Shown one piece after another: positions 53,169 to 63,450 of a DNA stretch of 64,000 nt (position 1 is the first letter of the stretch; every line of letters begins with the position of its first letter). This DNA comes from an uncultured Lachnospiraceae bacterium (GTDB lineage: Bacteria > Bacillota > Clostridia > Lachnospirales > Lachnospiraceae). A program made the translations under genes and the position numbers. Where the stretch lies: NCBI GenBank assembly GCA_902760755.1, contig CACWHK010000001.1, positions 1 to 64,000 on the forward strand, in the 5' to 3' direction. The notes beneath the pieces were generated by a model, which did no database searches, was not told the DNA's origin, and saw only the letters and a list, made by a program, of their open reading frames with translations.

Positions 53169-54257
53169 ATGAAGCATCTTGGTTTAAAGAAGTTCACAAC
53201 CCTTTTTGTGACGGCCGCCATGTCTCTTTCTCTGATGGCATGCGGCGATAAGAGCGGCAGCACGGTGGGTGCGGCAGCTACTACGGCAGAGGATCAGAAG
53301 GCCGGAAAGAATCTGCAGATCGTTACCACCATTTTCCCGGAATATGACTGGGTACGGCAGATTCTCGGTGAGAATCCCGCCGGTGCAGATATCACACTCC
53401 TTCTGGATAACGGAGCGGATCTGCACAGCTACCAGCCCACGGCAGAGGATATCGCAAAGATCAGCACCTGTGATCTCTTCATCTACGTCGGAGGGGAATC
53501 TGATGAATGGGTGAATGATGCCCTGAAGGAAGCAACCAATCCGAATATGGCAGTCATCGATCTTCTGGAGGTTCTCGGAGACTCCGCAAAGCAGGAGGAA
53601 GTGGTTGAGGGTATGCAGGCAGATGAGCATGATCACGACCATGAGCACGAAGAGGGCGAGGACCATGAGGCAGATGAGGATCATGACGGGGACGCACATC
53701 ATCATGATGAGCGCGAGATCGAGTACGATGAGCATGTATGGCTCTCCGTTAAGAATGCTAAGATCTTCGTAAATGAAATCTCAGAGAAGCTTTCTGCCCT
53801 GGACGCTGCAAATGCAGATGCTTATAAGAAGAACGCGGAGGCTTACAACGTATCTCTTACGGAGCTGGACGAGAAGTATACATCCCTCTTCAGCAACGCA
53901 AAGGAGAAGACCCTTCTCTTCGGAGATCGGTTCCCCTTCCGCTATATGATCGAGGATTACGGACTTTCCTACTATGCGGCATTTATCGGATGCTCCGCAG
54001 AGACGGAGGCCAGCTTTGAGACCATCACCTTCCTTGCCGGAAAGGTGGATGAACTGGGACTGTCCAGCATTTTCGTGCTGGAGGGCGGAAATCATAAGAT
54101 TGCCGAAACCGTAAAAAACAGCACCAAGACTCGGGATCAGGAGATCGTTTCCCTGAACTCCATGCAGAGCACCACAAAGCAGGATGTCGAAGCGGGTGCA
54201 ACCTATCTTGGCATCATGGAAGCAAACTATGAGACTCTCTCCCGGACGGTGAAGTAG
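53169..54257 (+). CDS. ZnuA-like zinc-binding ABC transporter lipoprotein
   Basis: A 362-residue extracellular solute-binding lipoprotein. A signal peptide ends at a lipobox with Cys (LSLMAC, about residues 21-26). It belongs to the A-1 zinc/manganese group: NGADLHSYQPTAEDI carries the first metal His, and a His/Asp/Glu loop (about 148-180, many HDHEH and HHH) is characteristic of ZnuA. EHVWLSVKNAK gives the second His and GDRFPFRYM the third. Downstream of zur in an apparent operon; no znuB or znuC gene follows, so its permease must be elsewhere. The start ATG 53169 has GAAAGG upstream. Confidence 0.9.
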   Translation: MKHLGLKKFTTLFVTAAMSLSLMACGDKSGSTVGAAATTAEDQKAGKNLQIVTTIFPEYDWVRQILGENPAGADITLLLDNGADLHSYQPTAEDIAKISTCDLFIYVGGESDEWVNDALKEATNPNMAVIDLLEVLGDSAKQEEVVEGMQADEHDHDHEHEEGEDHEADEDHDGDAHHHDEREIEYDEHVWLSVKNAKIFVNEISEKLSALDAANADAYKKNAEAYNVSLTELDEKYTSLFSNAKEKTLLFGDRFPFRYMIEDYGLSYYAAFIGCSAETEASFETITFLAGKVDELGLSSIFVLEGGNHKIAETVKNSTKTRDQEIVSLNSMQSTTKQDVEAGATYLGIMEANYETLSRTVK

Positions 54258-54288
54258 GAACCTTTGCGGCGGCTTATGTTCGAAATGC

Positions 54289-54316
54289 TTGACATTTTCC
54301 GGTAACATGATAAGAT
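54289..54316 (+). promoter_or_regulatory. promoter of the DUF6465-like gene
   Basis: TTGACA (54289-54294), 16 bp, TAAGAT (54311-54316). Confidence 0.65.
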
Positions 54317-54369
54317 AGTACATGTTAGTTGAGGGAAATGGTTAGCAACTGAACGTTAGGAGGAATTAT

Positions 54370-54588
54370 ATGAAGACATCCGTATATGTTGAGTTTTACG
54401 GAGAGCAGGTAAGCCAGGATGAGCTTGTTGCCGAGGTTAAGAAGATCTGGGAAGCAAGCGGTAAGAAGGCTGCCGATCTTAAGAGCATCGCTCTCTATGT
54501 AAAGCCGGAGGAAGATAAGGCGTACTACGTGATCAACGGAGATGAGACCGGAGACTTCCACATCATCAACACACAGAATGATTTCTAA
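54370..54588 (+). CDS. DUF6465-like small protein
   Basis: A 72-residue soluble protein: MKTSVYVEFYGEQVSQ, then a helix with EVKKIWEASGKKAADL and the strand IALYVKPEEDKAYYVINGDETG. It matches my memory of the DUF6465 family of Lachnospiraceae and relatives; function unknown. GTTAGGAGG lies 8 nt before the ATG and a consensus-like promoter precedes it, suggesting high expression. Confidence 0.75.
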   Translation: MKTSVYVEFYGEQVSQDELVAEVKKIWEASGKKAADLKSIALYVKPEEDKAYYVINGDETGDFHIINTQNDF

Positions 54589-54603
54589 AGAGGTCATGAA
54601 GAA

Positions 54604-54634
54604 GCCTCTCCCTGCTTCGGGAGAGGCGTTTCTT
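54604..54634 (+). terminator. terminator of the DUF6465-like gene
   Basis: GCCTCTCCC (54604-54612) pairs perfectly with GGGAGAGGC (54619-54627), loop TGCTTC, followed by GTTTCTT. Confidence 0.88.
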
Positions 54635-54681
54635 ATTTCCATGGACTTTCTATGGAAATCGCGTACGGGATATGTTAGAAT
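54635..54681 (+). promoter_or_regulatory. hisH promoter with operator-like palindrome
   Basis: TGGAAA (54653-54658), 17 bp, TAGAAT (54676-54681). ATTTCCAT (54635-54642) and ATGGAAAT (54652-54659) form a perfect 8-9-8 inverted repeat covering the -35, a good position for a repressor. Confidence 0.5.
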
Positions 54682-54717
54682 AGGGCTCTAAACGAGAAAC
54701 CGGATCGAGGTGAGACT

Positions 54718-55323
54718 GTGATAGCGATTATCGATTATGATGCAGGAAATATAAAGAGTGTGGAAAAGGCCCTTCAGTATCTGAAGCAGGATGTGATCCT
54801 GACCAGAGACCGGGAGGAAATCCTGGCGGCTGACCGTGTGATCCTTCCCGGAGTCGGAAACTTCGGGGATGCCATGGAGAAGCTGCACGGATACGGACTG
54901 GTGGATGTGATCCGGGAGTATGTGGCTTCCGGAAAGCCCTTCCTCGGAATCTGCCTTGGCCTTCAGCTTCTTTTCGGAGAGAGTGAGGAGAGTCCCGGCG
55001 TTCCGGGTCTCGGGATCCTGTCCGGACGGATCACGAAGATTCCGGAGGGAGAGGGACGGAAGGTCCCCCAGATCGGATGGAATGATATCACCCTGAATAC
55101 ATCGTCCCGCCTTTTTGCAGGCGTTCCGGACCATAGCTATGTTTATTTCGTTCATTCCTATTATCTGCAGGCAGAGAATCCGGCAGAGGTTGCGGCTACC
55201 ACGGAGTACGGCGTTACGATCCATGCGGCCGTGGAGGCCGGAAATGTATACGCCTGCCAGTTCCACCCGGAGAAGAGCTCGGAGGTGGGGCTGAAGATCC
55301 TGACGAACTTTACGAAGCTTTGA
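54718..55323 (+). CDS. hisH: imidazole glycerol phosphate synthase glutaminase HisH
   Basis: A 201-residue glutaminase that supplies ammonia to HisF. DYDAGNIKSVEKAL, GICLGLQLLF (nucleophile Cys about 80), PQIGWNDI, YFVHSYY and CQFHPEKSS give the catalytic triad and oxyanion sites. It starts with GTG 54718 behind GAGGTGA. hisF is 52 nt downstream; other his genes are not in the window. Confidence 0.95.
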   Translation: MIAIIDYDAGNIKSVEKALQYLKQDVILTRDREEILAADRVILPGVGNFGDAMEKLHGYGLVDVIREYVASGKPFLGICLGLQLLFGESEESPGVPGLGILSGRITKIPEGEGRKVPQIGWNDITLNTSSRLFAGVPDHSYVYFVHSYYLQAENPAEVAATTEYGVTIHAAVEAGNVYACQFHPEKSSEVGLKILTNFTKL

Positions 55324-55375
55324 TCACATCCGGTGTATTCGAACGGATGGCTTTATATCAGTATAGGAGCATAGC

Positions 55376-56137
55376 ATGCATACAAAACGAATCATCCCCT
55401 GTCTGGACGTAAAGGACGGACGTGTGGTAAAGGGAGTTAACTTTGTAGACCTGATCGATGCCGGGGATCCGGTATCCTGCGGGATCGCTTATGATGCGGC
55501 AGGTGCGGATGAACTGGTATTCCTTGATATCACCGCCTCCAGTGACCGCCGGAACATTGTGGCGGACATGGTGCGGAAGGTGGCGGAGACCGTTTTTATT
55601 CCATTTACGGTGGGTGGCGGTATCCGGACCGTAGAGGACTTCCGGGCCATCCTTCGGGAGGGGGCGGATAAGATCGCCGTGAATTCCGCTGCCATCGATA
55701 ATCCGCAGCTGATCTCGGATGCGGCTGAGAAGTTCGGAAGCCAGTGCGTTGTGGTTGCCATCGATGCAAAGCGAAGAGCGGACGGGAACGGCTGGACCAT
55801 CTATAAGCACGGCGGACGGCTGGACTGCGGGATCGACGCCATTGAGTGGGCTGCAAAGGCAGACCGCCTCGGTGCGGGAGAGATCCTGCTTACATCCATG
55901 GATTGCGACGGAACAAAGAACGGATATGATCTGGAGCTGACCAGGGCAGTGTCAGAGGCGGTATCCATTCCGGTGATCGCCTCCGGCGGAGCAGGAACCG
56001 TGGACCATTTCTATGAGGCAGTGACGGAAGGGAAGGCGGATGCAGCGCTTGCAGCGTCCCTGTTCCACTTTAAGGAGCTGGAGATCCGGGAAGTAAAGGA
56101 GGCACTCCGTGCACGCGGGGTATCGGTAAGATTATGA
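55376..56137 (+). CDS. hisF: imidazole glycerol phosphate synthase cyclase HisF
   Basis: A 253-residue TIM-barrel that makes imidazole glycerol phosphate and AICAR in histidine synthesis. [18 protein letters not shown] holds the first catalytic Asp (residue about 11) and [16 protein letters not shown] the second; [10 protein letters not shown] and [11 protein letters not shown] bind phosphate. The stop overlaps the GNAT start. Confidence 0.96.
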   Translation: MHTKRIIPCLDVKDGRVVKGVNFVDLIDAGDPVSCGIAYDAAGADELVFLDITASSDRRNIVADMVRKVAETVFIPFTVGGGIRTVEDFRAILREGADKIAVNSAAIDNPQLISDAAEKFGSQCVVVAIDAKRRADGNGWTIYKHGGRLDCGIDAIEWAAKADRLGAGEILLTSMDCDGTKNGYDLELTRAVSEAVSIPVIASGGAGTVDHFYEAVTEGKADAALAASLFHFKELEIREVKEALRARGVSVRL

Positions 56138-56577
56138 TCGAGTACAAGTATATGCGGCTGCCCAGGGAGCAGTATCTCTCACTTCGTGCCTCCGTAGGCT
56201 GGAAGTCTCTGTCAGACCGTCAGATTCATGCTGCCATTTACGGCTGCAAGGCCATGATCACGGCCTGGGATACGGAGACGGGAGAGGTGGTCGGTATGGG
56301 CCGGCTGGTAGGTGATGAGCTGGTCATTATGAATATCCAGGATCTGATCGTTCGTCCGGACTATCACGGACGGGGCATCGGATCCATGCTGATCCGTTAT
56401 CTTCGGGAGAAGGCAGCGGAGGCCCTGGAACCCGGAGAGGAGCTGATGTTCACTCTGATGTGTGCCAAGGGACGGGAACGCTTCTATGAAAAGAACGGAT
56501 TTATCGCACGTCCGACGCCGAATCTCGGGCCGGGCATGATCATGTACCTTCATGAGGAGGACGGACCGAAGGAGTGA
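56134..56577 (+). CDS. GNAT-family acetyltransferase
   Basis: A 147-residue acetyl-CoA-dependent enzyme. The acetyl-CoA loop is [13 protein letters not shown] (about 74-86) and the late helix is FYEKNGF. The acceptor is unknown. The ATGA overlap with hisF implies co-translation, but a role in histidine metabolism is not shown. Confidence 0.88.
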   Translation: MIEYKYMRLPREQYLSLRASVGWKSLSDRQIHAAIYGCKAMITAWDTETGEVVGMGRLVGDELVIMNIQDLIVRPDYHGRGIGSMLIRYLREKAAEALEPGEELMFTLMCAKGRERFYEKNGFIARPTPNLGPGMIMYLHEEDGPKE

Positions 56578-56608
56578 TTATCATTTCTGAAGGTCCGGGG
56601 AACGTAGG

Positions 56609-57232
56609 ATGCAGATCGATCAGACCACATTTGAATCAAAAACCACAAAACAGAAACTCGACCTGTTCGGGATTATCCGATTGGGCGTTTTTCTGTTTTT
56701 TGGTATGGCTTTATTTTTCTTCTGGTTCATCCATGGGTTTCACGGTAAGCTGTTTGACGGATTTCCGAAGGAGTGCAAGTTCTACGCCGGATACGGAGAG
56801 TTTATTGTCGGAAAAGCAACGGTTGGCGAGATGCTGGATCAGACGGTACCACTGGAGCTTACATCGAGTGAAAAGAATACTATTCTTGCTCCGGGAGGGC
56901 GATATAACTGTAGTATGAAGGCACATAATTTCAACTTCGTTTCCATGGATGTTAAAAACCTTACCGGGAAGCCGGCACCGCTTACGGATTGTACGGTGAT
57001 GCGTGTAAATGTATCGGGGACAGAGGATGTTGAGAAGTACATTCACTTTGATTTTCCGATCATGAATTCAGAGTGGTGTCTGAAACACAGTGTAGGCTCC
57101 CCGAACTTCATCTGGCCTTTGGGATACAGTGAACTTTGGATGTATTCTGCAGAGTGGACCGGAGAAGCTGCCTACACGGTAGAAATAGAGAATCATAAAG
57201 TAGTTGGCATCGATGCGTATATACAGGAATAG
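56609..57232 (+). CDS. single-pass membrane protein of unknown function
   Basis: A 207-residue protein. One hydrophobic helix (LGVFLFFGMALFFFWFI, about residues 26-42) is followed by a beta-rich domain of about 160 residues, probably extracytoplasmic, containing CKFYAGYGEFIVGKA and a late WTGEAAYTVEIENHKVVG. I do not recognise the family. The ribosome site is weak. It precedes 57242, another membrane protein, by 9 nt. Confidence 0.55.
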   Translation: MQIDQTTFESKTTKQKLDLFGIIRLGVFLFFGMALFFFWFIHGFHGKLFDGFPKECKFYAGYGEFIVGKATVGEMLDQTVPLELTSSEKNTILAPGGRYNCSMKAHNFNFVSMDVKNLTGKPAPLTDCTVMRVNVSGTEDVEKYIHFDFPIMNSEWCLKHSVGSPNFIWPLGYSELWMYSAEWTGEAAYTVEIENHKVVGIDAYIQE

Positions 57233-57241
57233 GAGTGCCGG

Positions 57242-57898
57242 ATGGATCAGGTGTGGACCTGCTCGGATGAGTGGAAACAAGTGAATCGAATCCTTGATAA
57301 GACGAGGAAGCTGGGGATCCTTTGTATGCTCCTTCCTTTTCTTTGTATGCTGCTTTCCGGTCTGCTTCAGGGAGTCCGGGCGTTAAAAGACGTGGGAATA
57401 TGGTTCTATAACGTGTCATATGCGCTGTCGCTTCCGCTTTTCCTGGTGTCCCTGATCTGTTATATCCTGTGGATCATTGGCAGCATCAGACTATGCAACG
57501 CATATAATCCGGAGGAGGCACTTCGCTGGTGTCCGGTCACAAAGGACGGACTGCTCTTTCTCTATGATCTTACAAATCCGGAGTTTCTGGAAGAGTTGGA
57601 GGAACGCCCGATTCAGGAGGAAAATATGCTGACACGACTGGATCATCTGCAGGATAAGCTGGCTGAGGAGGAAACAAGGAATCTGCTTCTTTCCTTGGAT
57701 ATGCTGGAGCAGTTCGGAATCCATGTGCTGGGGATTACGGAGAAGAAGAATGGAATCCTCGGAACCAAATGTGTTTGCTGGTTCGGAAGGAATGAGCAGG
57801 GGGAGGATATCAGCCATTCATTTTACTTCTATTCGAAAGCGAAGGAAAAAGTGGCCTTTCGGGAGGCGCTGGACCGGGTGTATCAGAACTCAATCTAA
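57242..57898 (+). CDS. two-helix membrane protein of unknown function
   Basis: A 218-residue protein with helices at about 24-46 (LGILCMLLPFLCMLLSGLLQG) and 55-82, then a cytoplasmic or outside domain of about 130 residues (LEELEERPIQEENMLTRLDHLQDKLAEEE, then GILGTKCVCWFGRNEQGEDISHSFYFY). No named family. Ribosome site GGAGTG; co-transcribed with the previous gene by spacing. Confidence 0.55.
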   Translation: MDQVWTCSDEWKQVNRILDKTRKLGILCMLLPFLCMLLSGLLQGVRALKDVGIWFYNVSYALSLPLFLVSLICYILWIIGSIRLCNAYNPEEALRWCPVTKDGLLFLYDLTNPEFLEELEERPIQEENMLTRLDHLQDKLAEEETRNLLLSLDMLEQFGIHVLGITEKKNGILGTKCVCWFGRNEQGEDISHSFYFYSKAKEKVAFREALDRVYQNSI

Positions 57899-57911
57899 CA
57901 ACGGATATAAG

Positions 57912-57951
57912 AAAATCCGGGCATGCCGTTTTCGGCAGATGCCCGGATTTA
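57912..57951. terminator. bidirectional terminator
   Basis: AAATCCGGGCAT (57913-57924) pairs with ATGCCCGGATTT (57939-57950), with an inner GCCG/CGGC. It serves both the plus gene and the converging activase fusion. Confidence 0.85.
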
Positions 57952-57983
57952 TTCATTATCTTGCAGGTATAATGAGCCATGCC

Positions 57984-60900
57984 TCATTGCTCGCGCAGGT
58001 TCTTTCTTGCGGCAGCCAGCATCAGCTTGATACGGTTGATCTGGTTTACCTCGGACGCGCCCGGGTCGAAGTCGATGGGCACGATATTGGAATCCGGGTA
58101 GACCGCGCGGAGCTTCTTGATCACGCCCTTACCGATGATATGGTTCGGCAGGCAGGCAAAGGGCTGCGCACAGACGATGTTCGGGGTTCCGGAGTGGATC
58201 AGCTCCACCATCTCACCGGTCAGGAACCAGCCCTCACCGGTCTCATTTCCGATAGATACGATGGGGCGGGCATAATCCGCAATCTTATCGATGGGCACGG
58301 GAGCAGAGAAGCGCTTGGATGCAGCCAGTGCCCTGGCCATGGGCTTCCGGACATGCTCCATATATCTTATGGCAGCATTTCCGATGACCTTGGCCTTTTT
58401 GGATTTACCCAGGAATTCATACCGGTAGCCTGCATTAAAGAAGCTGTAGAGCATGAAGTCGGTAAGATCCGGCATCACGGCTTCGGCTCCTTCCTGTTCC
58501 AGAAGGTCCACCAGATGGTTGTTGGCGGAGGGAAGGAACTTAACAAGGATCTCTCCGACGATACCGACTCTCGGTTTCTTCACATTCTCATGGATCGGAA
58601 TCCGGTCGAAGTCACGGACGATATCCCGGCAGATCTTACTGAAGTTTCTGGAGCCTCTCTCGATATCCCGTATACAGATCTTTTCCCATTTCCGGTGAAG
58701 CTTGTTGACGGAGCCGGGAACCTTCTCGTAGGGCCGCGTATGGTAGACGCAGCGCATGAAGATATCGCCGTAAAGCAGTGCGTGAAGGGAGCACTTGATG
58801 GCCTTCAGGTTATATTTTACGCCCGGGTTCTTTTCCAGTCCCTGGGCACTGATGGCGATGACCGGAATATGTCCGTAGCCCGCCTTGGCAAGGGCACGGC
58901 GGATGAATCCCACATAGTTTGTGGCACGGCAGCCGCCACCGGTCTGGGTGATGGCCACCGCCAGGTTGTCCGTATCGTATTTACCGGAGGTGATGGCCTG
59001 CATCATCTGGCCCACCACGATGATGGACGGGTAGCAGGCGTCATTGTTGACGAACTTCAGTCCGGTATTGATGGTATCACGGTCCGCATCCGGAAGTACC
59101 ACGAAGTTGATATGCAAATGTCGGAGTGCTGCCTGCAGCATGGAGAAATGGATCGGTGACATCTGCGGGCAGAGCACGGTGTAATCCTTCTGCATGTCCT
59201 TGGTGAACAGGGCGCGGTCCAGTGCCGTGGAAACCGGTGTGGGCTTCACGTGATGCTTCTGACGTGCCTTAACCGCGGAAAGAAGGGAACGGATACGGAT
59301 CCTTGCCGCACCCAGGTTGGATACCTCGTCGATCTTAAGCACCGTGTAGATCTTATTGGAATTGGAAAGGATATCGTTCACGCAGTCCGTGGTCACGGCA
59401 TCCAGTCCGCAGCCGAAGGAGAAGAGCTGGATCAGCTCCAGATTCTCACTGGTCTTTACATAGTTAGCCGCGCGGTACAGACGGGAGTGGTACATCCACT
59501 GGTCTGCAACGATGAGGGGACGCTCCACCTCGGAGAGGTGGGAGATGGAATCCTCGGAAAGCACGGCAACGCCGTAGGAATTGATCAGCTCCGGGATACC
59601 GTGGTTGATCTCCGGATCCACATGGTAGGGACGACCGGCCAGAACGATACCCAGCTTTCCGGTTTCCTTCAGGAAGGCGATGGTTTCCTCGCCCTTCTTC
59701 TGCAGATCCTTCTTTACCCGGTCTGCCTCGGCATAAGCGGCATCCACCGCGTCACTGATCTCTTTCTTTGTGATGTCTGTATGCTTCTTAAACTCACGCA
59801 GCATACGGGCCTTCAGGGCTTCCGGATTATCCAGTGCCAGGAAGGGACGGATATAGGTGATCTTTCCTGTCTCGATCTCCTCCATGTTGTTCTTGATATT
59901 CTCGGAGTAGGAGGTGACGATGGGGCAGTTGTAGTGGTTAATGGCGTCCGGGGTCTCATTTCTCTCGTAAGGAACACAGGGGTAGAAGATGGTCTTTAAG
60001 CCCTGCTTAACCAGCCACATGACGTGTCCGTGGCTGATCTTGGCCGGATAGCACTCCGTATCGCTGGGGATCGACTCGATACCCATGTTATAGATATCCT
60101 TGGAAGACTTGGGAGAGAGGATTACCCGGTAGCCCAGCTTCGTAAGGAAGGTGTGCCAGAAGGGATAGTTCTCATACATATTGAGAACCCGGGGCACGCC
60201 GATCTCACCACGCCTTGCCTTCTCCGGGGGAAGGGATTCGTAGTTGAACAGCTGATTATACTTATAGTCATACAGGTTCGGCAGGTTCTCGGCATTCTTC
60301 TTCATTCCGAGACCGCGCTCGCACCGGTTGCCGGTGATGAAGCGGCGTCCGCCGGTGAACTTGTTGATGGTCAGAAGACAGTTGTTGGTGCAAAGCCCGC
60401 AGCGGGCCATCTGGGTTTCGTAGGTAAGAGCCTTCACATCCTCCTCGGAAATGGTGGTAGAGGTAAAGCCCTCCGTATAATTCTCCCGTGCGATCAGGGC
60501 AGCACCGAAGGCACCCATGATCCCGGCGATATCCGGACGGATGGGCTCACGGCCGGACACCAGCTCAAAGGCGCGGAGCACCGCGTCGTTGTAGAAGGTT
60601 CCGCCCTGTACCACGATCTGATGTCCCAGCTGCTTCGGATCGGTGAGCTTGATCACCTTAAGAAGCGCATTTTTAATGACGGAATATGCAAGACCGGCGG
60701 AGATATCCTCAACGGAAGCCCCCTCCTTCTGGGCCTGCTTTACCTTGGAATTCATGAACACCGTGCAGCGGGAGCCAAGATCGATGGGAGTTTTTGCAGT
60801 AAGAGCAATCTCCGCAAAATCATGGACCTCATAGTCCAGAGACTTTGCAAAGGTCTCGATGAAGGAACCGCACCCGGAGGAGCAGGATTCGTTCAGCATG

Positions 60901-62207
60901 ACATTGTCCACCACGCCGTTCCGGATCTTGATACATTTCATATCCTGACCGCCGATGTCCAGGATGGTATCCACCTCCGGATCAAAGAAAGCGGCTGCCG
61001 TATAGTGGGCGATGGTTTCCACCTCGCCGTAGTCCAGATTCATGGCAGACTTAAGAAGTGCTTCGCCGTAGCCGGTGGAGCAGCTTCCGGCGATCTTCGC
61101 CGTGGAAGGAAGAAGAGAGTAGATCTCCTTCATGGCACGGATGGTTGTTTTCACGGGACTTCCGTTGTTGTTGGAATAGAAATCATAGAGCAGCTCGCCC
61201 CGCTCACCGATCACCGCCAGCTTCGTAGTGGTGGAGCCGGCATCGATCCCGAGGAACACATTTCCGCTGTAGGTGGCAAGATCGCCGCGGCGGACATGAT
61301 AGGAGTGCTGACGCTCGCGGAACTCCGCCAGCTCCTTTTCGTCCTTAAAGAGCGGATCCAGACGGCTGACCTCTACCTCGATCTTCAGGTCATCCGACAG
61401 CTTCTCCGTAAGTGCAGAAAGACTGATGGTCTTCTCCGAGTCGGAGTGAAGTGCCGCACCGATGGCTGCGAAAAGATGGGAGTTTTCCAGAAGGATCGCA
61501 TGCTCTGCATCCAGGTTCAGGGTACGGATAAAGGCCTCCCTCAGCTGATCCAGGAAATGCAGGGGCCCTCCCAGGAAGGCAACATGTCCGCGGATCGGCT
61601 TGCCGCAGGCAAGACCGGAGATGGTCTGGTTTACAACGGCCTGGAAGATGGACACCGCCAGGTTCGGCTTGGTGGCACCCTCGTTGATGAGGGGCTGGAT
61701 ATCGGTCTTGGCGAACACGCCGCAGCGTGCGGCAATCGGATAGACCGTGTCATAGGTTTTTGCATATTCATTTAATCCGGATGCGTCTGTCATAAGAAGG
61801 GCAGCCATCTGGTCGATAAAAGAGCCTGTACCTCCGGCACAGACGGAATTCATACGCTGTTCGATCCCGCTTTTGGAGAAATAGATGATCTTTGCGTCCT
61901 CACCACCCAGCTCGATGGCAACATCCGTCTTCGGTGCAGCCTTCTCCAGGGCGCTGGAGACACAGACAACCTCCTGCTCAAAGGGGACATCGATCACCTT
62001 GGCCAGAGCCAGACCTCCGGAACCGGTGATGTCCGGAGCCACCTCGCAGTCACCCAGCTTTTCCGATGCGTGGGTAAGGAGCTCCCGCAGGGTTTCCTTG
62101 ATCCTGGCAAAGTGTCTCCGGTACTCCGAGAAGAGCAGTTTGTTATCTTCATCCAGAACCGCCACCTTGACAGTGGTCGATCCGATATCAATGCCTAAGC
62201 GTTTCAT
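57984..62207 (-). CDS. double activase / 2-hydroxyacyl-CoA dehydratase-like fusion
   Basis: A 1407-residue protein. Two BadF/BcrA-type ASKHA ATPase domains come first: [15 protein letters not shown] (residue 4 on) and [16 protein letters not shown] (about 320 on). Each has a later cysteine: [11 protein letters not shown] and [14 protein letters not shown]. Then come Cys-rich [10 protein letters not shown] and GNRCERG, a DUF2229-like region with [15 protein letters not shown] and FYPCVPYE, and HgdB/D-type dehydratase parts ([25 protein letters not shown]). Cys clusters suggest [4Fe-4S] centres in the activase and the dehydratase-like part. Family members of this size occur in Clostridia; the substrate is unknown. 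AAGGAG precedes the ATG. Confidence 0.9.
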   Translation of the reverse strand: MKRLGIDIGSTTVKVAVLDEDNKLLFSEYRRHFARIKETLRELLTHASEKLGDCEVAPDITGSGGLALAKVIDVPFEQEVVCVSSALEKAAPKTDVAIELGGEDAKIIYFSKSGIEQRMNSVCAGGTGSFIDQMAALLMTDASGLNEYAKTYDTVYPIAARCGVFAKTDIQPLINEGATKPNLAVSIFQAVVNQTISGLACGKPIRGHVAFLGGPLHFLDQLREAFIRTLNLDAEHAILLENSHLFAAIGAALHSDSEKTISLSALTEKLSDDLKIEVEVSRLDPLFKDEKELAEFRERQHSYHVRRGDLATYSGNVFLGIDAGSTTTKLAVIGERGELLYDFYSNNNGSPVKTTIRAMKEIYSLLPSTAKIAGSCSTGYGEALLKSAMNLDYGEVETIAHYTAAAFFDPEVDTILDIGGQDMKCIKIRNGVVDNVMLNESCSSGCGSFIETFAKSLDYEVHDFAEIALTAKTPIDLGSRCTVFMNSKVKQAQKEGASVEDISAGLAYSVIKNALLKVIKLTDPKQLGHQIVVQGGTFYNDAVLRAFELVSGREPIRPDIAGIMGAFGAALIARENYTEGFTSTTISEEDVKALTYETQMARCGLCTNNCLLTINKFTGGRRFITGNRCERGLGMKKNAENLPNLYDYKYNQLFNYESLPPEKARRGEIGVPRVLNMYENYPFWHTFLTKLGYRVILSPKSSKDIYNMGIESIPSDTECYPAKISHGHVMWLVKQGLKTIFYPCVPYERNETPDAINHYNCPIVTSYSENIKNNMEEIETGKITYIRPFLALDNPEALKARMLREFKKHTDITKKEISDAVDAAYAEADRVKKDLQKKGEETIAFLKETGKLGIVLAGRPYHVDPEINHGIPELINSYGVAVLSEDSISHLSEVERPLIVADQWMYHSRLYRAANYVKTSENLELIQLFSFGCGLDAVTTDCVNDILSNSNKIYTVLKIDEVSNLGAARIRIRSLLSAVKARQKHHVKPTPVSTALDRALFTKDMQKDYTVLCPQMSPIHFSMLQAALRHLHINFVVLPDADRDTINTGLKFVNNDACYPSIIVVGQMMQAITSGKYDTDNLAVAITQTGGGCRATNYVGFIRRALAKAGYGHIPVIAISAQGLEKNPGVKYNLKAIKCSLHALLYGDIFMRCVYHTRPYEKVPGSVNKLHRKWEKICIRDIERGSRNFSKICRDIVRDFDRIPIHENVKKPRVGIVGEILVKFLPSANNHLVDLLEQEGAEAVMPDLTDFMLYSFFNAGYRYEFLGKSKKAKVIGNAAIRYMEHVRKPMARALAASKRFSAPVPIDKIADYARPIVSIGNETGEGWFLTGEMVELIHSGTPNIVCAQPFACLPNHIIGKGVIKKLRAVYPDSNIVPIDFDPGASEVNQINRIKLMLAAARKNLREQ

Positions 62208-62275
62208 AATACTCCTTTTTTTTGCAGCCGAAATCCCCGTTTCGACATATTAATAGTAGAATTAACCGAAATTAC

Positions 62276-62304
62276 ATTATATATGAAACAAGTGGAAAAG
62301 ACAA
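62276..62304 (-). promoter_or_regulatory. promoter of the activase/dehydratase fusion
   Basis: On the minus strand TTGTCT (62299-62304), 17 bp, TATAAT (62276-62281). Confidence 0.7.
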
Positions 62305-62360
62305 GAACAAAGTCTCCTGCAGAAGGGCGGGTTTGTATAGGGTAAGTTGGTGCTAACAAC

Positions 62361-62400
62361 TTGTGTTTTTCCCCCGATTATAGTATAATATGCAATCGGG
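62361..62400 (+). promoter_or_regulatory. promoter of the rhomboid-like gene with -10 in a palindrome
   Basis: TTGTGT (62361-62366), 17 bp, TATAAT (62384-62389). CCCGATT (62373-62379) and AATCGGG (62394-62400) are perfect complements with the -10 box in the 14-nt loop. Confidence 0.65.
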
Positions 62401-62469
62401 TATGTCCGTCGGATCGAAGGGAACGATCGGAGGGATCATCGTGATTAAAGAGACATTCGGAGTGGCTAC

Positions 62470-63417
62470 ATGAAGACGAACAAGTTTGGTAAATCCTGGG
62501 AGCGTTATACGATCCCGCATCTTCCGCTCATAATGACCTGGTGCTTTATCGCCGGGTATATCTTTGCATATTTCTTTGAGAACTTCTATGCGTATCTGGT
62601 TCTGGATCCCGTAATGATACTGGAACGGAATCAGTGGTGGCGGCTGATCACCTGGATCTTTACGATCCCCTTCCCGCTGTCGGATACGCTCAGCTATCTG
62701 CTTGCGCCCATCGCGCTTTATTTCTACTATTTTGTCGGTACACAGCTGGAAGGCGTCTGGGGACGCGGGATGCTGAATCTGTATGTATTCGGAAATATCC
62801 TGCTTACGGATATCGCCGTGATCGTAACGTATCTGATCGACAGCAGTGCTGAGAGCCGGGCCATTTACGGGTCTCTTTCCGGAAACGGTTATGTCCTTCC
62901 GGTGACGGATACCACCCGATATATGCTGCTGGCCATGTTCCTGGCCCTGGCCGTGATCTTCAAGGATCAGGTGGTGCTTTTCGCGCTGGTGATCCCCATG
63001 AAGATGAAATGGCTGGCGTTGATCGATGCGGTATTCATGCTGTATGAATTCATCAAATTCCCGTATCTTTATACACGGGTTGTGATCATAGTCTGCGTTG
63101 TGACCTTCCTGATCTTCTTCCTTATCAATCTGAAGAAGAACAGCCGGAGTATCTCGCAGATCCAGCGAAGCTACCGGTTTAAGAAGGCGGTGGGAGCAGG
63201 AAAGCGGCAGGCCAGCCATGAGGTTGTGCATACCAGTGACCACGGAAATGTGATCACCATGCGCCCGAAGACCAGGGGGCCCATCCACCAGTGTACCATC
63301 TGCGGGCGGACGGAGCAGGATGATCCGAATCTGGAGTTCCGTTACTGCTCCAAATGTGCAGGAAACTATGAGTACTGCAGTGATCATATCTTCACCCATG
63401 TACATAAGGAATCCTGA
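62470..63417 (+). CDS. rhomboid-like membrane protein with C-terminal zinc ribbon
   Basis: A 315-residue protein. Six or so hydrophobic segments lie in the first 215 residues. NQWWRLITWIF (about 54-64) and GTQLEGVWG (about 89-97) match rhomboid/derlin-type loop motifs. The catalytic GxSG Ser followed by a His in later helices is not convincing (GSLSG is in a loop), so it is probably an inactive derlin-like protein. The C-terminal 60 residues carry CTICG, CSKCAGNYEYC and HIFTHVH: a zinc-binding ribbon. Divergent from the fusion gene. Confidence 0.65.
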   Translation: MKTNKFGKSWERYTIPHLPLIMTWCFIAGYIFAYFFENFYAYLVLDPVMILERNQWWRLITWIFTIPFPLSDTLSYLLAPIALYFYYFVGTQLEGVWGRGMLNLYVFGNILLTDIAVIVTYLIDSSAESRAIYGSLSGNGYVLPVTDTTRYMLLAMFLALAVIFKDQVVLFALVIPMKMKWLALIDAVFMLYEFIKFPYLYTRVVIIVCVVTFLIFFLINLKKNSRSISQIQRSYRFKKAVGAGKRQASHEVVHTSDHGNVITMRPKTRGPIHQCTICGRTEQDDPNLEFRYCSKCAGNYEYCSDHIFTHVHKES

Positions 63418-63450
63418 CGATCATCAAATGAAGTTAAGAGGTTAAGACCA

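Noticed and set aside
60024-61775. 583-codon plus-strand ORF opposite the activase fusion
   Set aside because: It is a shadow of codon bias in the minus-strand gene, which has clear conserved motifs.
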